NCBI RefSeq assembly: GCF_021129305.1
Contig: NZ_JAJOMB010000016.1
Location: forward strand, 124,001-188,000
Direction of reading: 5' to 3'
DNA from: Kineosporia babensis
GTDB lineage: Bacteria > Actinomycetota > Actinomycetes > Actinomycetales > Kineosporiaceae
Length of the DNA: 64,000 nt
The notes under the pieces: model-generated
The model's input: only the letters and a program-made list of their open reading frames with translations
Told to the model about the DNA's origin: nothing
Database searches by the model: none
Position numbers and translations under genes: made by a program
Part shown: in pieces, positions 39,495 through 48,236 of the stretch
How the letters are laid out: each line of letters begins with the position of its first letter
How positions within the stretch are numbered: position 1 is the first letter of the stretch

Positions 39495-40972
39495 CGGGCG
39501 GCCGGTGCGGTGACGGAGGTGGGCCGGGCCACGTACCGTCCGATCGGTGTGCCGGTGACCGTCCCCCGGGTGAGCACCCGGTTTCCGCGCACGAAGGTGT
39601 CGGTGACGGTGGCCCCGACCTCGAACCCGTCGAACGGCGTGTACTCCTGGGTGGACTCGGACTCGGCCGGGTCGACGGTGAAGGAACGGTTCGGGTCGAC
39701 CAAGGCGAGGTCCGCGTCGTAGCCGACCGCGATCGTCCCCTTGTTCCCCAGCCCGTACCGCTGGGCCGGGTTCCAGGAGGTCAGGGCCGCGATCTGGCGC
39801 AGCGAAAGTCCCCGCTTGGTGCCCTCGCCGACCAGCCCGGGCAGCAGGTACTCCGCTCCCCCGAAGCCGGACTTGGCCGCGAACACGTCCTCGCGCGGGT
39901 CACCGAACTTCTTCTCGTCCTTGCAGCAGGCGTGGTCGCTGACCACCCAGCTGACGTCACCGGCCAGCAGGTGCTCCCAGAGCGCCTCGACGTCGGCGCG
40001 CGGGCGCAGCGGCGGATTGACCTTGCCGCCGATCCCGGCCGCGGTGTCGATGTCGGCCAGCAGGTGCCCGATCGTCACCTCCCGGCGGAAGTCCAGGTGC
40101 GGGAAGGTGTTGGCCATCAGCATCGCCGCCCGCATCGCCTTCGCCGAGGACAGGTGCAGCAGGTTGATGTTGGCCAGGTTGGTCTCGTCGGCCAGCACCG
40201 CCGCGATGCTGACCGCCAGCGCCTCGGAGTGCTGCGGGCGGGAGGCGCTGTAGGCGGCCAGGCCGGACAGCGTGCCCTCCTGCTCGACCAGCCTGGTGTA
40301 GGCGCTCATGATCTCGGCGGTCTCGCAGTGCAGGGACAACGAGATCGCGTCGGCCAGGTCGGGGAAACGCTCGCGGGCCGCCTGCACACCCCGCATCACG
40401 AACTCGAAGTGGGCCAGGTCGTACCGCTCGTCCGGCGGGGTCATCAGGAAGCTGGACTGGTCGGCGGAGCGCCCGTGCAGGCCGTGCGAGCCGTAGAACA
40501 TGAAGATCTTGAACGAGGAGACCCCGAACTCCTCGATCAGCGCCGGGATCTCGTCGATGTGCTGGTTCATCATCGGCGCCAGGTGGAAGGCGTAGTCGAT
40601 GTACGAGCGGTCCTGCGCGGCGGCCAGCACCTTGGGGAAGAACTCGCGGTAGGGCCCGCCCTGGTTCAGGTAGTACTGGCCGGTGCGCATGTAGGTCAGG
40701 CCGGTGGTGACGCCGCCCTGGGCGCTCGCGCGGCTTTCGGTGGCGGTGTCGTCGCTCAGCGGGTTGTAGATGCCCCAGTGCTGGTGGGCGTCCACCACAC
40801 CGGGGAAGGCCAGCAGGCCCTGGCCGTCCACGACGTTCGGCACGCCCTCCACGTCGAGGCCGGCCTCGATCTTCACGAACTTGCCGTCCGCGATCCCCAG
40901 ATCGAGCAGTTCCCCGGAGTCCGGGCCGGCGTCGGGACGGACGACGGTGACGTTCTTGATGACGGTGTCCAC
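39491..40972 (-). CDS. Dihydroorotase/hydantoinase-like amidohydrolase
   Basis: A 493-residue metal-dependent cyclic amidohydrolase. GTG 40972, with AAAGG upstream, is 11 bases after the preceding stop. Metal ligand motif HxH is in GVVDAHQHWGIYNP, with another His in SLSLHCETAEIM, one in INLLHLSSAK, and the Asp in WVVSDHACCKDEKKFG. SFKIFMFYG holds the Lys that is carboxylated in hydantoinases. Reaction would be hydrolysis of a cyclic amide (hydantoin, dihydropyrimidine, allantoin or similar). It acts with a second amidohydrolase and an ABC importer in one operon. Confidence 0.92.
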   Translation of the reverse strand: MDTVIKNVTVVRPDAGPDSGELLDLGIADGKFVKIEAGLDVEGVPNVVDGQGLLAFPGVVDAHQHWGIYNPLSDDTATESRASAQGGVTTGLTYMRTGQYYLNQGGPYREFFPKVLAAAQDRSYIDYAFHLAPMMNQHIDEIPALIEEFGVSSFKIFMFYGSHGLHGRSADQSSFLMTPPDERYDLAHFEFVMRGVQAARERFPDLADAISLSLHCETAEIMSAYTRLVEQEGTLSGLAAYSASRPQHSEALAVSIAAVLADETNLANINLLHLSSAKAMRAAMLMANTFPHLDFRREVTIGHLLADIDTAAGIGGKVNPPLRPRADVEALWEHLLAGDVSWVVSDHACCKDEKKFGDPREDVFAAKSGFGGAEYLLPGLVGEGTKRGLSLRQIAALTSWNPAQRYGLGNKGTIAVGYDADLALVDPNRSFTVDPAESESTQEYTPFDGFEVGATVTDTFVRGNRVLTRGTVTGTPIGRYVARPTSVTAPAAR

Positions 40973-40983
40973 GATCGGGCCTT

Positions 40984-41913
40984 TCAGACGGTGGGGAGCG
41001 GAACGGTTCCGGGCGCCGGCATCTCGTGCTCGAGCTCGGGCAGGCCGAACAGGCGACGGCCGTTGTGGGCGAAGAGCTTGTCGCGGATCTCGTCGGACAG
41101 GTCCATCGCGTCGATGTCGGCGAAGGTCTGTTCCAGGTCCATGCTCAGGTAGTTGGTGGCGAACACGGCCCGGTTGCTGGTGCTGTTGAAGTTCGGGTTG
41201 CCCTTGTCCGAGCGGTCCTTCGACCAGGGGTGCTGACCGCCGAAGCCGGTGCCCTTGATGAAGCGGATCAGGTCCTCGTGCCACAGCTCGGTCGGGAAGC
41301 CGTCGGCGCCGACGTAGAAGTTCGGCCGGAACTCGGCGTAGGCCATCAGTTCCCGCTCCCACGGGTAGCCGCAGTGCGTGGCCACCAGCTTCAGGTCGGG
41401 GAAGTCGGCGGCCACCCGGTCGAAGAACTGCGGGTGCCCCATCGAGCGCGGCGCCTTGGCGGCCATGCACTCGACCTGGAACGGCACGCCGAGTTCTTCG
41501 GCCTTGGCGTAGTACGGGTAGTAGAGGCGGTCGTCGGCCGGCACCTGCGACCACGACGAGTAGGTGTGCGCGCCGACGAAACCCCAGTCGCGCACCGCCT
41601 CCTCGAACAGCCGGACGCCGGGCATCTTGTTCAGCGGGTCGATCCCGGCCGTGGCGAACAACCGGTTCGGGCTCTTGGCCACGAAGTCCCGCAGGAACTC
41701 GTACGACATGCCCCAGTGCTGGCCGTACTTGCGGGCCGGGATCACCGACTGGCCGATGCCGTAGTGATCCATCCGCTGCAGCAGCTGCTCCAGCGAGAGC
41801 GGGTTCAGGATGCTGGGCACGCGCAGGTGCGGGGGCACCTCGCTGATGTCCTTGACCGCGCCCTCGGGGGTGACGGGAACCAGGACGTCGACGATCGGGA
41901 TACGGGGTTTCAT
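40984..41913 (-). CDS. Amidohydrolase_2 family TIM-barrel protein
   Basis: A 309-residue metal-dependent hydrolase or decarboxylase. ATG 41913 has AAGGAG upstream and overlaps the ATPase stop (ATGA). HCGYPWERELMAYA is the typical metal-binding His motif of the amidohydrolase_2 family. The usual N-terminal DxHxH is replaced by IVDVLVPV, so part of the metal site may be missing or different. FATNYLSMDLEQTF and KLFAHNGRRLFGL near the end match the family. Related proteins decarboxylate salicylate-type or acroyl acids, so decarboxylation is possible. Confidence 0.85.
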   Translation of the reverse strand: MKPRIPIVDVLVPVTPEGAVKDISEVPPHLRVPSILNPLSLEQLLQRMDHYGIGQSVIPARKYGQHWGMSYEFLRDFVAKSPNRLFATAGIDPLNKMPGVRLFEEAVRDWGFVGAHTYSSWSQVPADDRLYYPYYAKAEELGVPFQVECMAAKAPRSMGHPQFFDRVAADFPDLKLVATHCGYPWERELMAYAEFRPNFYVGADGFPTELWHEDLIRFIKGTGFGGQHPWSKDRSDKGNPNFNSTSNRAVFATNYLSMDLEQTFADIDAMDLSDEIRDKLFAHNGRRLFGLPELEHEMPAPGTVPLPTV

Positions 41914-42767
41914 GACGCTCCTTGAATCTTGGTGCAGGAAGGCATGACCAGATGTCCCGGCCCGACCTCGGTCAGGGTGGGAACGGTCGTGGTCGCAGGA
42001 CACGGCGAGACCTCCGCCGTGCAGTACGGGCCCAGTGAGCAGGCGTGCTCACGGATGGCTGGTTCGGGCAGCGGGTCGCCCACGGCGGCGGCCAGGAGAG
42101 CCTGGGTGTACGGGTGCTGGGCTTCGTCCCAGACTGCTTGGGACGGGCCGATTTCCACCAGCCGGCCTCGGTGCAGGACGGCGATCCGGTCGGCCAGGTA
42201 CGCCGCCGCGGGCAGGTCGTGCGTCACCAGGACACTGGTCAGCCCGCGCTCGGCCCGCAGATCCTGCAGCAGGCGCAGCACCTGGGCCTGCACCGACGGG
42301 TCCAGGGCGGAGGTCGGCTCGTCCAGCACCAGCAGGTCCGGCTGGGCGACGAGCGCCCGGGCGATGCTCACCCGCTGCTGCTGACCACCGCTCAGCGCCG
42401 ACGGCCGCCGCTCCAGCACGGCCTCGTCCAGGGCCACGGCCCGGATCGCCGACCGGATCAGGGCATCCCGATCACCCTCCACCTTACCCACGGTCAGGGG
42501 CTCGGCGACAATCCGGGCCACGCTCATCCGCGGGTTCAGCGAGTCGGCCGGGTCCTGTGCGACGTACGCGGTCCGGGTCTGCCCATCGCGGCGAAACGCT
42601 CCGGAGGTCAGGCGTTCTTGTCCGAGCATGATCCGGGCCAGCGTGGACTTGCCCGAGCCGCTCTCTCCGATCACGGCCAGGCACTCCCCCGACCCGACCC
42701 GCAGGCTGACCCCGTCCAAGGCGACATTCGCGCCGTAGACCATCCGCGCGTCCTCAAGTTCGATCAT
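41910..42767 (-). CDS. Oligopeptide-type ABC transporter ATPase (second)
   Basis: A 285-residue ATPase of the DppF/OppF type. Walker A is GESGSGKSTLAR, the signature ALSGGQQQRVSIARAL and Walker B LLVLDEPTSALD. The C-terminal part (PEPAIREHACSLGPYC then C) is the oligopeptide-ATPase extension, with Cys residues similar to those near an iron-sulfur or metal site in such proteins. Its ATG overlaps the stop of the DppD-like ATPase (ATGA). Energises the permeases at 43642-45548. Confidence 0.94.
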   Translation of the reverse strand: MIELEDARMVYGANVALDGVSLRVGSGECLAVIGESGSGKSTLARIMLGQERLTSGAFRRDGQTRTAYVAQDPADSLNPRMSVARIVAEPLTVGKVEGDRDALIRSAIRAVALDEAVLERRPSALSGGQQQRVSIARALVAQPDLLVLDEPTSALDPSVQAQVLRLLQDLRAERGLTSVLVTHDLPAAAYLADRIAVLHRGRLVEIGPSQAVWDEAQHPYTQALLAAAVGDPLPEPAIREHACSLGPYCTAEVSPCPATTTVPTLTEVGPGHLVMPSCTKIQGAS

Positions 42768-43645
42768 CAGGCCGCCCCCACCATCGCGACGAAGTGGCCG
42801 GGCGCCTTCTCGATCAGTCCGCCCGACGGATCCGGGCCGGGCTCGGGCAGCGCCAGCGGATGTCCCGGCCGAGGAACCGCGGCGATCAGGCTGCGGGTGT
42901 ACGGATGCAGCGGATCCTCCAGAACTGCGGTTGCGGGTCCGTGTTCGACCAGGACGCCGGACCGGAACACCGCGATCCGGGTGGCCATCCGCCGGGCCAA
43001 CTGCAGATTGTGCGTGACCAGCAGCAGGCAGGCTTGCGTGCGGCGCTGCGACTCCAGCAGCAGATCCGCCACCCGGACCGTGACCAGCGGATCCAGGCCC
43101 GAGGTGGGCTCGTCCGCCACCAGCAGCGGCTTTCCGGCGAACGTGGCCAGCGCGATGCACACCCGCTGCGCCATCCCACCGCTGAGCTCGTGCGGGTAAC
43201 GCCTGAGCACCGATTCCGGCTCCCGCAGCCCCAGATCGGTCAGCGCGCGCACCGCCTCGGCCCGCCAGTCGCTACCGAAACCGAACTGCCGGAAATGCTC
43301 GCCCACGGTCAGGACCGGAACCAGTGAACGCTGGGTCAGCTGCGGAACGTAGCCCACCTGCCGAAAACGCCACCGGGTGGCTTCTTTCGCCGGTGCCCGG
43401 ACCGGGTCGAACGGCTGATCGCCGGCCCGGACCGAGATGCTGCCCTCGACCGCGGCGGAAGCGGGCAGCAACCCCAGAAGCGATGCCAGCAGAGTCGATT
43501 TGCCGGAACCGCTCTCCCCCACGATCGCCTGCACCTCGCCCCGGCCGATCTGCAGGTTCACATCGCGCAGGGCGGTCACTTCGCCCTGGCGGGAGTGGTA
43601 TTTGACGGTCAGGCTGTCGATGTCGACGATGGGTTCCGGATTCAT
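42767..43645 (-). CDS. Oligopeptide-type ABC transporter ATPase (first)
   Basis: A 292-residue ATPase of the DppD/OppD type. Walker A VGESGSGKSTLLAS, signature HELSGGMAQRVCIAL and Walker B LLVADEPTSGLD are intact. Its ATG 43645 overlaps the stop of the permease (ATGA). It pairs with the following DppF-like ATPase. Substrate not deducible; the coding of two amidohydrolases in the same operon suggests a cyclic amide or small peptide-like compound. Confidence 0.94.
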   Translation of the reverse strand: MNPEPIVDIDSLTVKYHSRQGEVTALRDVNLQIGRGEVQAIVGESGSGKSTLLASLLGLLPASAAVEGSISVRAGDQPFDPVRAPAKEATRWRFRQVGYVPQLTQRSLVPVLTVGEHFRQFGFGSDWRAEAVRALTDLGLREPESVLRRYPHELSGGMAQRVCIALATFAGKPLLVADEPTSGLDPLVTVRVADLLLESQRRTQACLLLVTHNLQLARRMATRIAVFRSGVLVEHGPATAVLEDPLHPYTRSLIAAVPRPGHPLALPEPGPDPSGGLIEKAPGHFVAMVGAA

Positions 43646-44526
43646 CGGGATCCTCCCCGGATCTGCTCGACGTGGCCCTGCAGGCGGTGTGACAGTTCGC
43701 TGAAGGCCAGGACGACGGTGAACAGCGCCAGAGAGGGGAAGACCACCATCCACCACTGGTTCAGTGGCAGCAGCGGGATGCCGGCCTTGATCATCGATCC
43801 CCAGCTGGCACTGCCCGGCTCGGACAGGCCCAGGAAGCTCAGCGCGCCGACCGAGGCGATGGCGTAGCCGACCGACAGCGAGAACTGCGGGAACAGCACT
43901 CCGGTGACGTTGGGCAGGATGTGCCGCCACCGGATCGTCCGCTCACTGACCCCGTAAACCCTGGCCACCGCAACGTATCCACGCTTGCGGACCAGCCGGG
44001 CCTCGGCCTGGACCAGGCGGATGAACAGTGGCGTGTTGATCGCCGCAATGATGACGACCAGGATCGTGCGGGACGTGCCGACCAGTCCGATCACGGCGAC
44101 GGCGACGACGAGCAGCGGCACGGCCTGGAAGACGTCCAGGCCCCGGGTCGCCAGCGCGGAAAGCCTTCCTTCACTGCTCATCAGGATGCCCAGCCAGGTG
44201 CCGGTCACGGCTGCGACCAGGGCGCCGGACAGCGCCATCAGCACGTCGAACTTCGCGGCGTAGACGGTGCGGGACAGCACGTCGTAGCCGTCCTGGTCGA
44301 CGCCGAAGAGGTAGCCGCCGCCGGGTGCGTGCAGCAGGACGCCCGGATCGGCGACCGTCGGGCTGTGCGGGAAGAGCCCGCTCAGCGACCAGCCGACCAG
44401 GAACACGATCCAGCCCAGGCAGCCCAGGATCACCGGATCCCGAAAGATCCTTGTGGATCTGGCTTTCGGGGGTGGTGCCGGGGCGTCGATGATGGACGGT
44501 GTGGTCACCGTGGTCGGGGCGCTCAC
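43642..44526 (-). CDS. ABC transporter permease, DppC-like
   Basis: A 294-residue inner-membrane permease starting at GTG 44526, which overlaps the DppB-like stop (GTGA). It has a cytoplasmic N terminus, about six hydrophobic helices and the EAA-loop segment RKRGYVAVARVYGVSERTIRWRHILPN. GVDQDGYDVLSRTVYAAK is the conserved DppC periplasmic segment. Works with the 44523 permease as a heterodimer. Confidence 0.93.
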   Translation of the reverse strand: MSAPTTVTTPSIIDAPAPPPKARSTRIFRDPVILGCLGWIVFLVGWSLSGLFPHSPTVADPGVLLHAPGGGYLFGVDQDGYDVLSRTVYAAKFDVLMALSGALVAAVTGTWLGILMSSEGRLSALATRGLDVFQAVPLLVVAVAVIGLVGTSRTILVVIIAAINTPLFIRLVQAEARLVRKRGYVAVARVYGVSERTIRWRHILPNVTGVLFPQFSLSVGYAIASVGALSFLGLSEPGSASWGSMIKAGIPLLPLNQWWMVVFPSLALFTVVLAFSELSHRLQGHVEQIRGGSR

Positions 44527-45548
44527 GATGCGGTCCGCGGGTCCAGGAGCACGGCGACGATGTCGGCCAGCAGGTAGATCACCATCGTGCCGACCGCGGC
44601 GAAGAGCACGAACGCCTGGACGACGGGCAGGTCGTTCTGGGTGATCGCGTTCAGGCCCCACTGCCCGATGCCGTTCCAGGAGAAGACCTGTTCGATCAGC
44701 ATGGATCCTCCGATCAGTTCGGCGGCGACGATCCCGCCGACGGTCGCGATGCCGGGGCGGGCGGTGCGCAGCGCGTTGCGCACCACGGTGCGGCGGGCCA
44801 GGCCGTTGCCGTCCCCGAAGGCGGAGAACTCGGCGGCCAGGGCCGAGCGCATCGCGCTGGCGGTGATCCGGGCGAACGGCACCGACGCGATCAGGCCGAT
44901 CGAGAGCACCGGGAGCACCAGGTGAGCGACCGCGTTCCCCATGGCGTCCCAGCGCGCGGCGAGCACCGCGTCCACCATTACCGCCCCGGTGCGCACCGGC
45001 GGCGCCGGAATGTTCGCGTCGAGCTGACCGGTCGGCGAGGGCAGGACCGGTACGAGCACGACCAGCAGCAGGATGCCCGCAACGGCCAGGACGAACACCG
45101 GAAGTCCTTGCAGGACGGTGACGATCAGGCGGACCCAGCGGCTGAGGTTGTCGCGGGCCGCCAGGATTCCCAGGCCGATCCCGAGGCCGGCGGCCAGCAG
45201 GAAGCCGGGCACGACCAGGACCAGTGTGCTGGTGACGTGCCCGAGCAGTTCGCCTGAGACGTCGGCGCCGGTGTAGTAGCTGGTGCCGAGGGCGCCGGTG
45301 AAGATGCCCCCGAGCAGGTCGAGGAAGCGCACGAGCAGGGGCTGGTCCAGGCCCAGCGCGGCCCGCTCGGCGGCGATCTGCTCGGGGGTGGCCAGATCGC
45401 CCAGGCGGGCCCCGACCGGGTCCGAGGGGATGGCGTTGATCAGGAAGAACGTGGCGGTGACGACGATCAGGACGCCGATCGGGATCATCGCCAGGCGGCG
45501 GCCGACATATCCGGCCCGGCCACCACCCTGGCTCAGGGTCTTCAGCAT
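44523..45548 (-). CDS. ABC transporter permease, DppB-like
   Basis: A 341-residue permease with six predicted hydrophobic helices. VGRRLAMIPIGVLIVVTATFFLINAIPSDP is typical for the DppB N terminus (residues about 15-44). The EAA-type loop is ARRTVVRNALRTARPGIATVGG, and FSWNGIGQWGLNAITQNDLPVVQAF is the conserved C-terminal region. It overlaps the binding protein stop by 7 bases. Confidence 0.94.
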   Translation of the reverse strand: MLKTLSQGGGRAGYVGRRLAMIPIGVLIVVTATFFLINAIPSDPVGARLGDLATPEQIAAERAALGLDQPLLVRFLDLLGGIFTGALGTSYYTGADVSGELLGHVTSTLVLVVPGFLLAAGLGIGLGILAARDNLSRWVRLIVTVLQGLPVFVLAVAGILLLVVLVPVLPSPTGQLDANIPAPPVRTGAVMVDAVLAARWDAMGNAVAHLVLPVLSIGLIASVPFARITASAMRSALAAEFSAFGDGNGLARRTVVRNALRTARPGIATVGGIVAAELIGGSMLIEQVFSWNGIGQWGLNAITQNDLPVVQAFVLFAAVGTMVIYLLADIVAVLLDPRTAS

Positions 45549-47125
45549 GGTGCGGCCGTGGCCGGGTCGAAGTAGCGGGCGATGCTCATCGGACCGGGGC
45601 AGACCGACGCCGGGTAGACGTACTGGTTGCTCGACTCCACCAGCGGGATGTCGATCATGTTGTCGTTGGCGCTGCGGATCCCCGGGGCGATCGCGGCCAG
45701 CCGGTCCTCACCGGTGAGGTTCAGCGCTTCCTTGACCGCCGCGTCCACGCCGGCGTCAGAGTCCTTCATGTAGTTGGACAGGCCACCGGTGGAGTGGAAG
45801 GCGTTGAGGAAGAACACCGGGTCGGCCACCAGCGGCGCCTCCAGCCGGATGAACGCCTCGTACTTGCCCTCGTGATAGGCGGCGGTGAAGTCGGCCGCGC
45901 TGGCGACGGTGGCCACCTCGACGCTGATCCCGGCCGCGGCCAGTTGCTGCTTCAGGGCGGTCAGCAGGGACTCGGCCGGAACCGGGCTGATCGAGGCCTG
46001 GTTGGTGGTGATGGTGAAGGACAGGTCGCTGTACCCGGCCTCGGCCAGGGCCTGCCGGGCCGCGGCGGCGTCGTGCTCGAAGTACTCCGACGTGGAGTTC
46101 TGCGCCGGGATCTTGGTGGAGACCAGCGAGGTGGAGACGGTGCCCAGGCCGGAGTAGGGGCCGGCCAGCAGGGCCGCGCGGTCGACGGCCTGGGAGATGG
46201 CGCGGCGTACCACCGGGTCCTGGAACGCCTTGACGTCCTTGTTCAGCTCGAGCATGTCCTGCGCCTGGGAGGGCATGTCGAGCACCTGGACGTTCTGGTC
46301 CTTGGCCAGGGTGCTGATCGTGCTCAGCGGCAGGCCCGAGACCATCTGTGCCTGGCCGGTCTTGGCCATCACCACGCGGGCGGCCGGATCGGCGACCGCC
46401 TGGACGTTCACCGTCGGGTAGGCGATCTCGCCGTCGTAGTTCGGGTTGGCCTTCAGCGTGATGCTGGTGCCCGGGGTGAAGGCGCTGACCTGGTAGGGGC
46501 CGTAGGAGGCGGTGTTCGCGGACAGCCAGTCCGTGGCCCACGGGTCGGCGTCGGTGGCGTGTGCCTGCACCGCCTCGGAGTCCAGGACGGAGAAGCGGTA
46601 GGAGTCCAGGGTCTGCGCCGACAGCGCGTTGACCTTGGCGTTGATCTTCACCTCGTGCTCGCCGAGGACCGTCACCGGGTTCTTCGGGTCGATCCCCGCG
46701 TTGGTCATCAGCGACAGGGCGATCGGGTCCTCCAGACCGAGAATGCGATCGAAGGTGTAGACCACGTCGTCGGCGCTCAGGGTGTTGCCGGCCGCGCTGC
46801 GAGCCTCGCCGAGCTGCAGGGTGATGCCGTCGTCGGCCACGCGGTAGTCCGTGGCCAGCGCGGGCTTGAGGTCGTCCGGGCCGGGCACCTGCCCGTTCGT
46901 CTCGTCGAAGCTCTGGTACTGCAGCAGGGTCGCCTTGACCGGGTCGTGGGCGAAGCGGTGCGAGATGTTGTCGTACTTCGAGGGTTCCAGCGTGGTGGTC
47001 ACGGCGTCGGTGGCGATCGTGAACGCGGTCCCGGCCGCGCCCGCCGAGGACGACGGCGATCCGCTGCAGCCGGCCAGCACGAGCGGGAAGGCGCACAGCA
47101 GCGCCGCACTCCAGGGGGTTCTCAT
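45542..47125 (-). CDS. ABC transporter substrate-binding lipoprotein (SBP_bac_5 / OppA-DppA type)
   Basis: A 527-residue extracytoplasmic binding protein. MRTPWSAALLCAFPLVLAGC is a lipoprotein signal with lipobox LAGC; a Ser/Ala linker follows. The family 5 pattern is seen in LGEARSAAGNTLSADDVVYTFDRIL (ADDVV is the hallmark), TASYGPYQVSAFTPGTSITLKANPNYDG, and AFQDPVVRRAISQAVDRAALL. It delivers substrate to the DppB/C-like permeases. First gene of the eight-gene operon, divergent from the IclR regulator. Confidence 0.95.
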   Translation of the reverse strand: MRTPWSAALLCAFPLVLAGCSGSPSSSAGAAGTAFTIATDAVTTTLEPSKYDNISHRFAHDPVKATLLQYQSFDETNGQVPGPDDLKPALATDYRVADDGITLQLGEARSAAGNTLSADDVVYTFDRILGLEDPIALSLMTNAGIDPKNPVTVLGEHEVKINAKVNALSAQTLDSYRFSVLDSEAVQAHATDADPWATDWLSANTASYGPYQVSAFTPGTSITLKANPNYDGEIAYPTVNVQAVADPAARVVMAKTGQAQMVSGLPLSTISTLAKDQNVQVLDMPSQAQDMLELNKDVKAFQDPVVRRAISQAVDRAALLAGPYSGLGTVSTSLVSTKIPAQNSTSEYFEHDAAAARQALAEAGYSDLSFTITTNQASISPVPAESLLTALKQQLAAAGISVEVATVASAADFTAAYHEGKYEAFIRLEAPLVADPVFFLNAFHSTGGLSNYMKDSDAGVDAAVKEALNLTGEDRLAAIAPGIRSANDNMIDIPLVESSNQYVYPASVCPGPMSIARYFDPATAAPC

Positions 47126-47222
47126 CGGTATCTCCCGGCGGTGAGCCTCGGGGACTTGTTCCTCTGAACGGAACAGCCAATGGCCCAGAACTCTGGCACC
47201 ACAGTTGTCGGTTCAACAAGGG

Positions 47223-47262
47223 AGTTCCTGGTCAACTCTGTAAACAATGGATTTCCGGAACT
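47223..47262. promoter_or_regulatory. Candidate IclR binding region
   Basis: AGTTCC (47223-47228) and GGAACT (47257-47262) are perfect arms, and the second lies in the 8-bp palindrome TTCCGGAA (47253-47260). The region is AT-richer than its surroundings and lies between the divergent binding protein and IclR genes. Confidence 0.45.
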
Positions 47263-47380
47263 TTCCTGGCCTGCCGAGCCTTCGAGTCATGTTCCGCACA
47301 GAGGAACGCTGCTACTGTCCCTGCTCCGGGACATCTCCGGTCGGGCCGGCGCCCGGGCCGGGAACAGAGAGAGGTATGCG

Positions 47381-48157
47381 ATGGCGGAGGCCTCAGGCAC
47401 CGAAGCGGCGGGGCGGGTGGCCGACGTGCTGCTGCTGTTCGCGGACGGCCCGCAGTCGCTGGGGGTCACCGAGGTCGCCCGTCAGCTCGACCTTTCCAAG
47501 GCCGTGGTGCACCGCATCCTCACCACGCTGGTCGATCGCCACCTGCTGGCCACCGACCCCGGCGTGCGCGGCTACCGACTGGGCTCGGGAGCCGCTGCCC
47601 TGGGAGCCCGGGCGCTACGGGAGTCCCGGCTGCGGGCCGAGGCGATGCCGGTCCTGCGGGAGCTGAGCCAGGTCACCGGCGAAACCGCCACCGTATCGGC
47701 CCGGGTCGCCGACGGCCGGGTCTACCTGGACCAGATCGAGAGCTCCCAGGAGATCAAGATGACCGTCGAGGTCGGCCGCCGGTACCCCTTGCACGCAGGC
47801 AGTTCCAGCAACTGCATTCTGGCCTTCCTGGCCGAGCGCGAGCGGGAGGACATCCTCACCGCCGAGTTCACCGCGCTCACCGACCGCACCATTCTGGACG
47901 CCGACACCCTGCGCGAGCGCCTCACGCAGATCCGCGAGCAGGGCTACGCCACCTCAGCCAGTGAGCGTCAGCTCGGGGCCGGAGCGGTCGCCGCGCCGGT
48001 GTTCGGGGTCGACGGCTCCGTCATCGGGTCCATCTCGGTCTGCGGTCCCACGCCCCGGGTCGACGACGAGACTCGCCAGAAGCTCGCCCCGCTGGTCCGG
48101 ACGGCCGCGGACACCATTTCGCGCAGGCTCGGCTGGCGCGGCGGCCTGCCCGCCTGA
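47381..48157 (+). CDS. IclR family regulator
   Basis: A 258-residue regulator from ATG 47381 (GAGAGAGG upstream). Winged helix: LGVTEVARQLDLSKAVVHRILTTLVDRHLLATD. The effector domain starts near residue 85, with TATVSARVADGRVYLDQIES, LHAGSSSNCILAFL and LGAGAVAAPVFGVDGSVIGSISVCGP. IclR proteins respond to small carboxylates or amide catabolites. It faces the eight-gene transport/amidohydrolase operon and probably controls it. Confidence 0.93.
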   Translation: MAEASGTEAAGRVADVLLLFADGPQSLGVTEVARQLDLSKAVVHRILTTLVDRHLLATDPGVRGYRLGSGAAALGARALRESRLRAEAMPVLRELSQVTGETATVSARVADGRVYLDQIESSQEIKMTVEVGRRYPLHAGSSSNCILAFLAEREREDILTAEFTALTDRTILDADTLRERLTQIREQGYATSASERQLGAGAVAAPVFGVDGSVIGSISVCGPTPRVDDETRQKLAPLVRTAADTISRRLGWRGGLPA

Positions 48158-48194
48158 CCGCCCTGATCCGCGCCCAAAATCCCTGAGGGGAAAC

Positions 48195-48236
48195 ATGAAC
48201 CACAAACCCGACCCGAACGTCCCGTCGTGGGAGTGA
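48195..48236 (+). CDS. Mini-ORF leading the MFS gene
   Basis: ATG 48195 is preceded by GAGGGGAAAC, a good ribosome site. It would encode a 13-residue peptide, MNHKPDPNVPSWE. Its TGA stop overlaps the MFS GTG start at 48233 (GTGA), while the MFS start lacks its own ribosome site. This fits translational coupling. Whether the peptide itself has a role is unknown. Confidence 0.5.
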   Translation: MNHKPDPNVPSWE

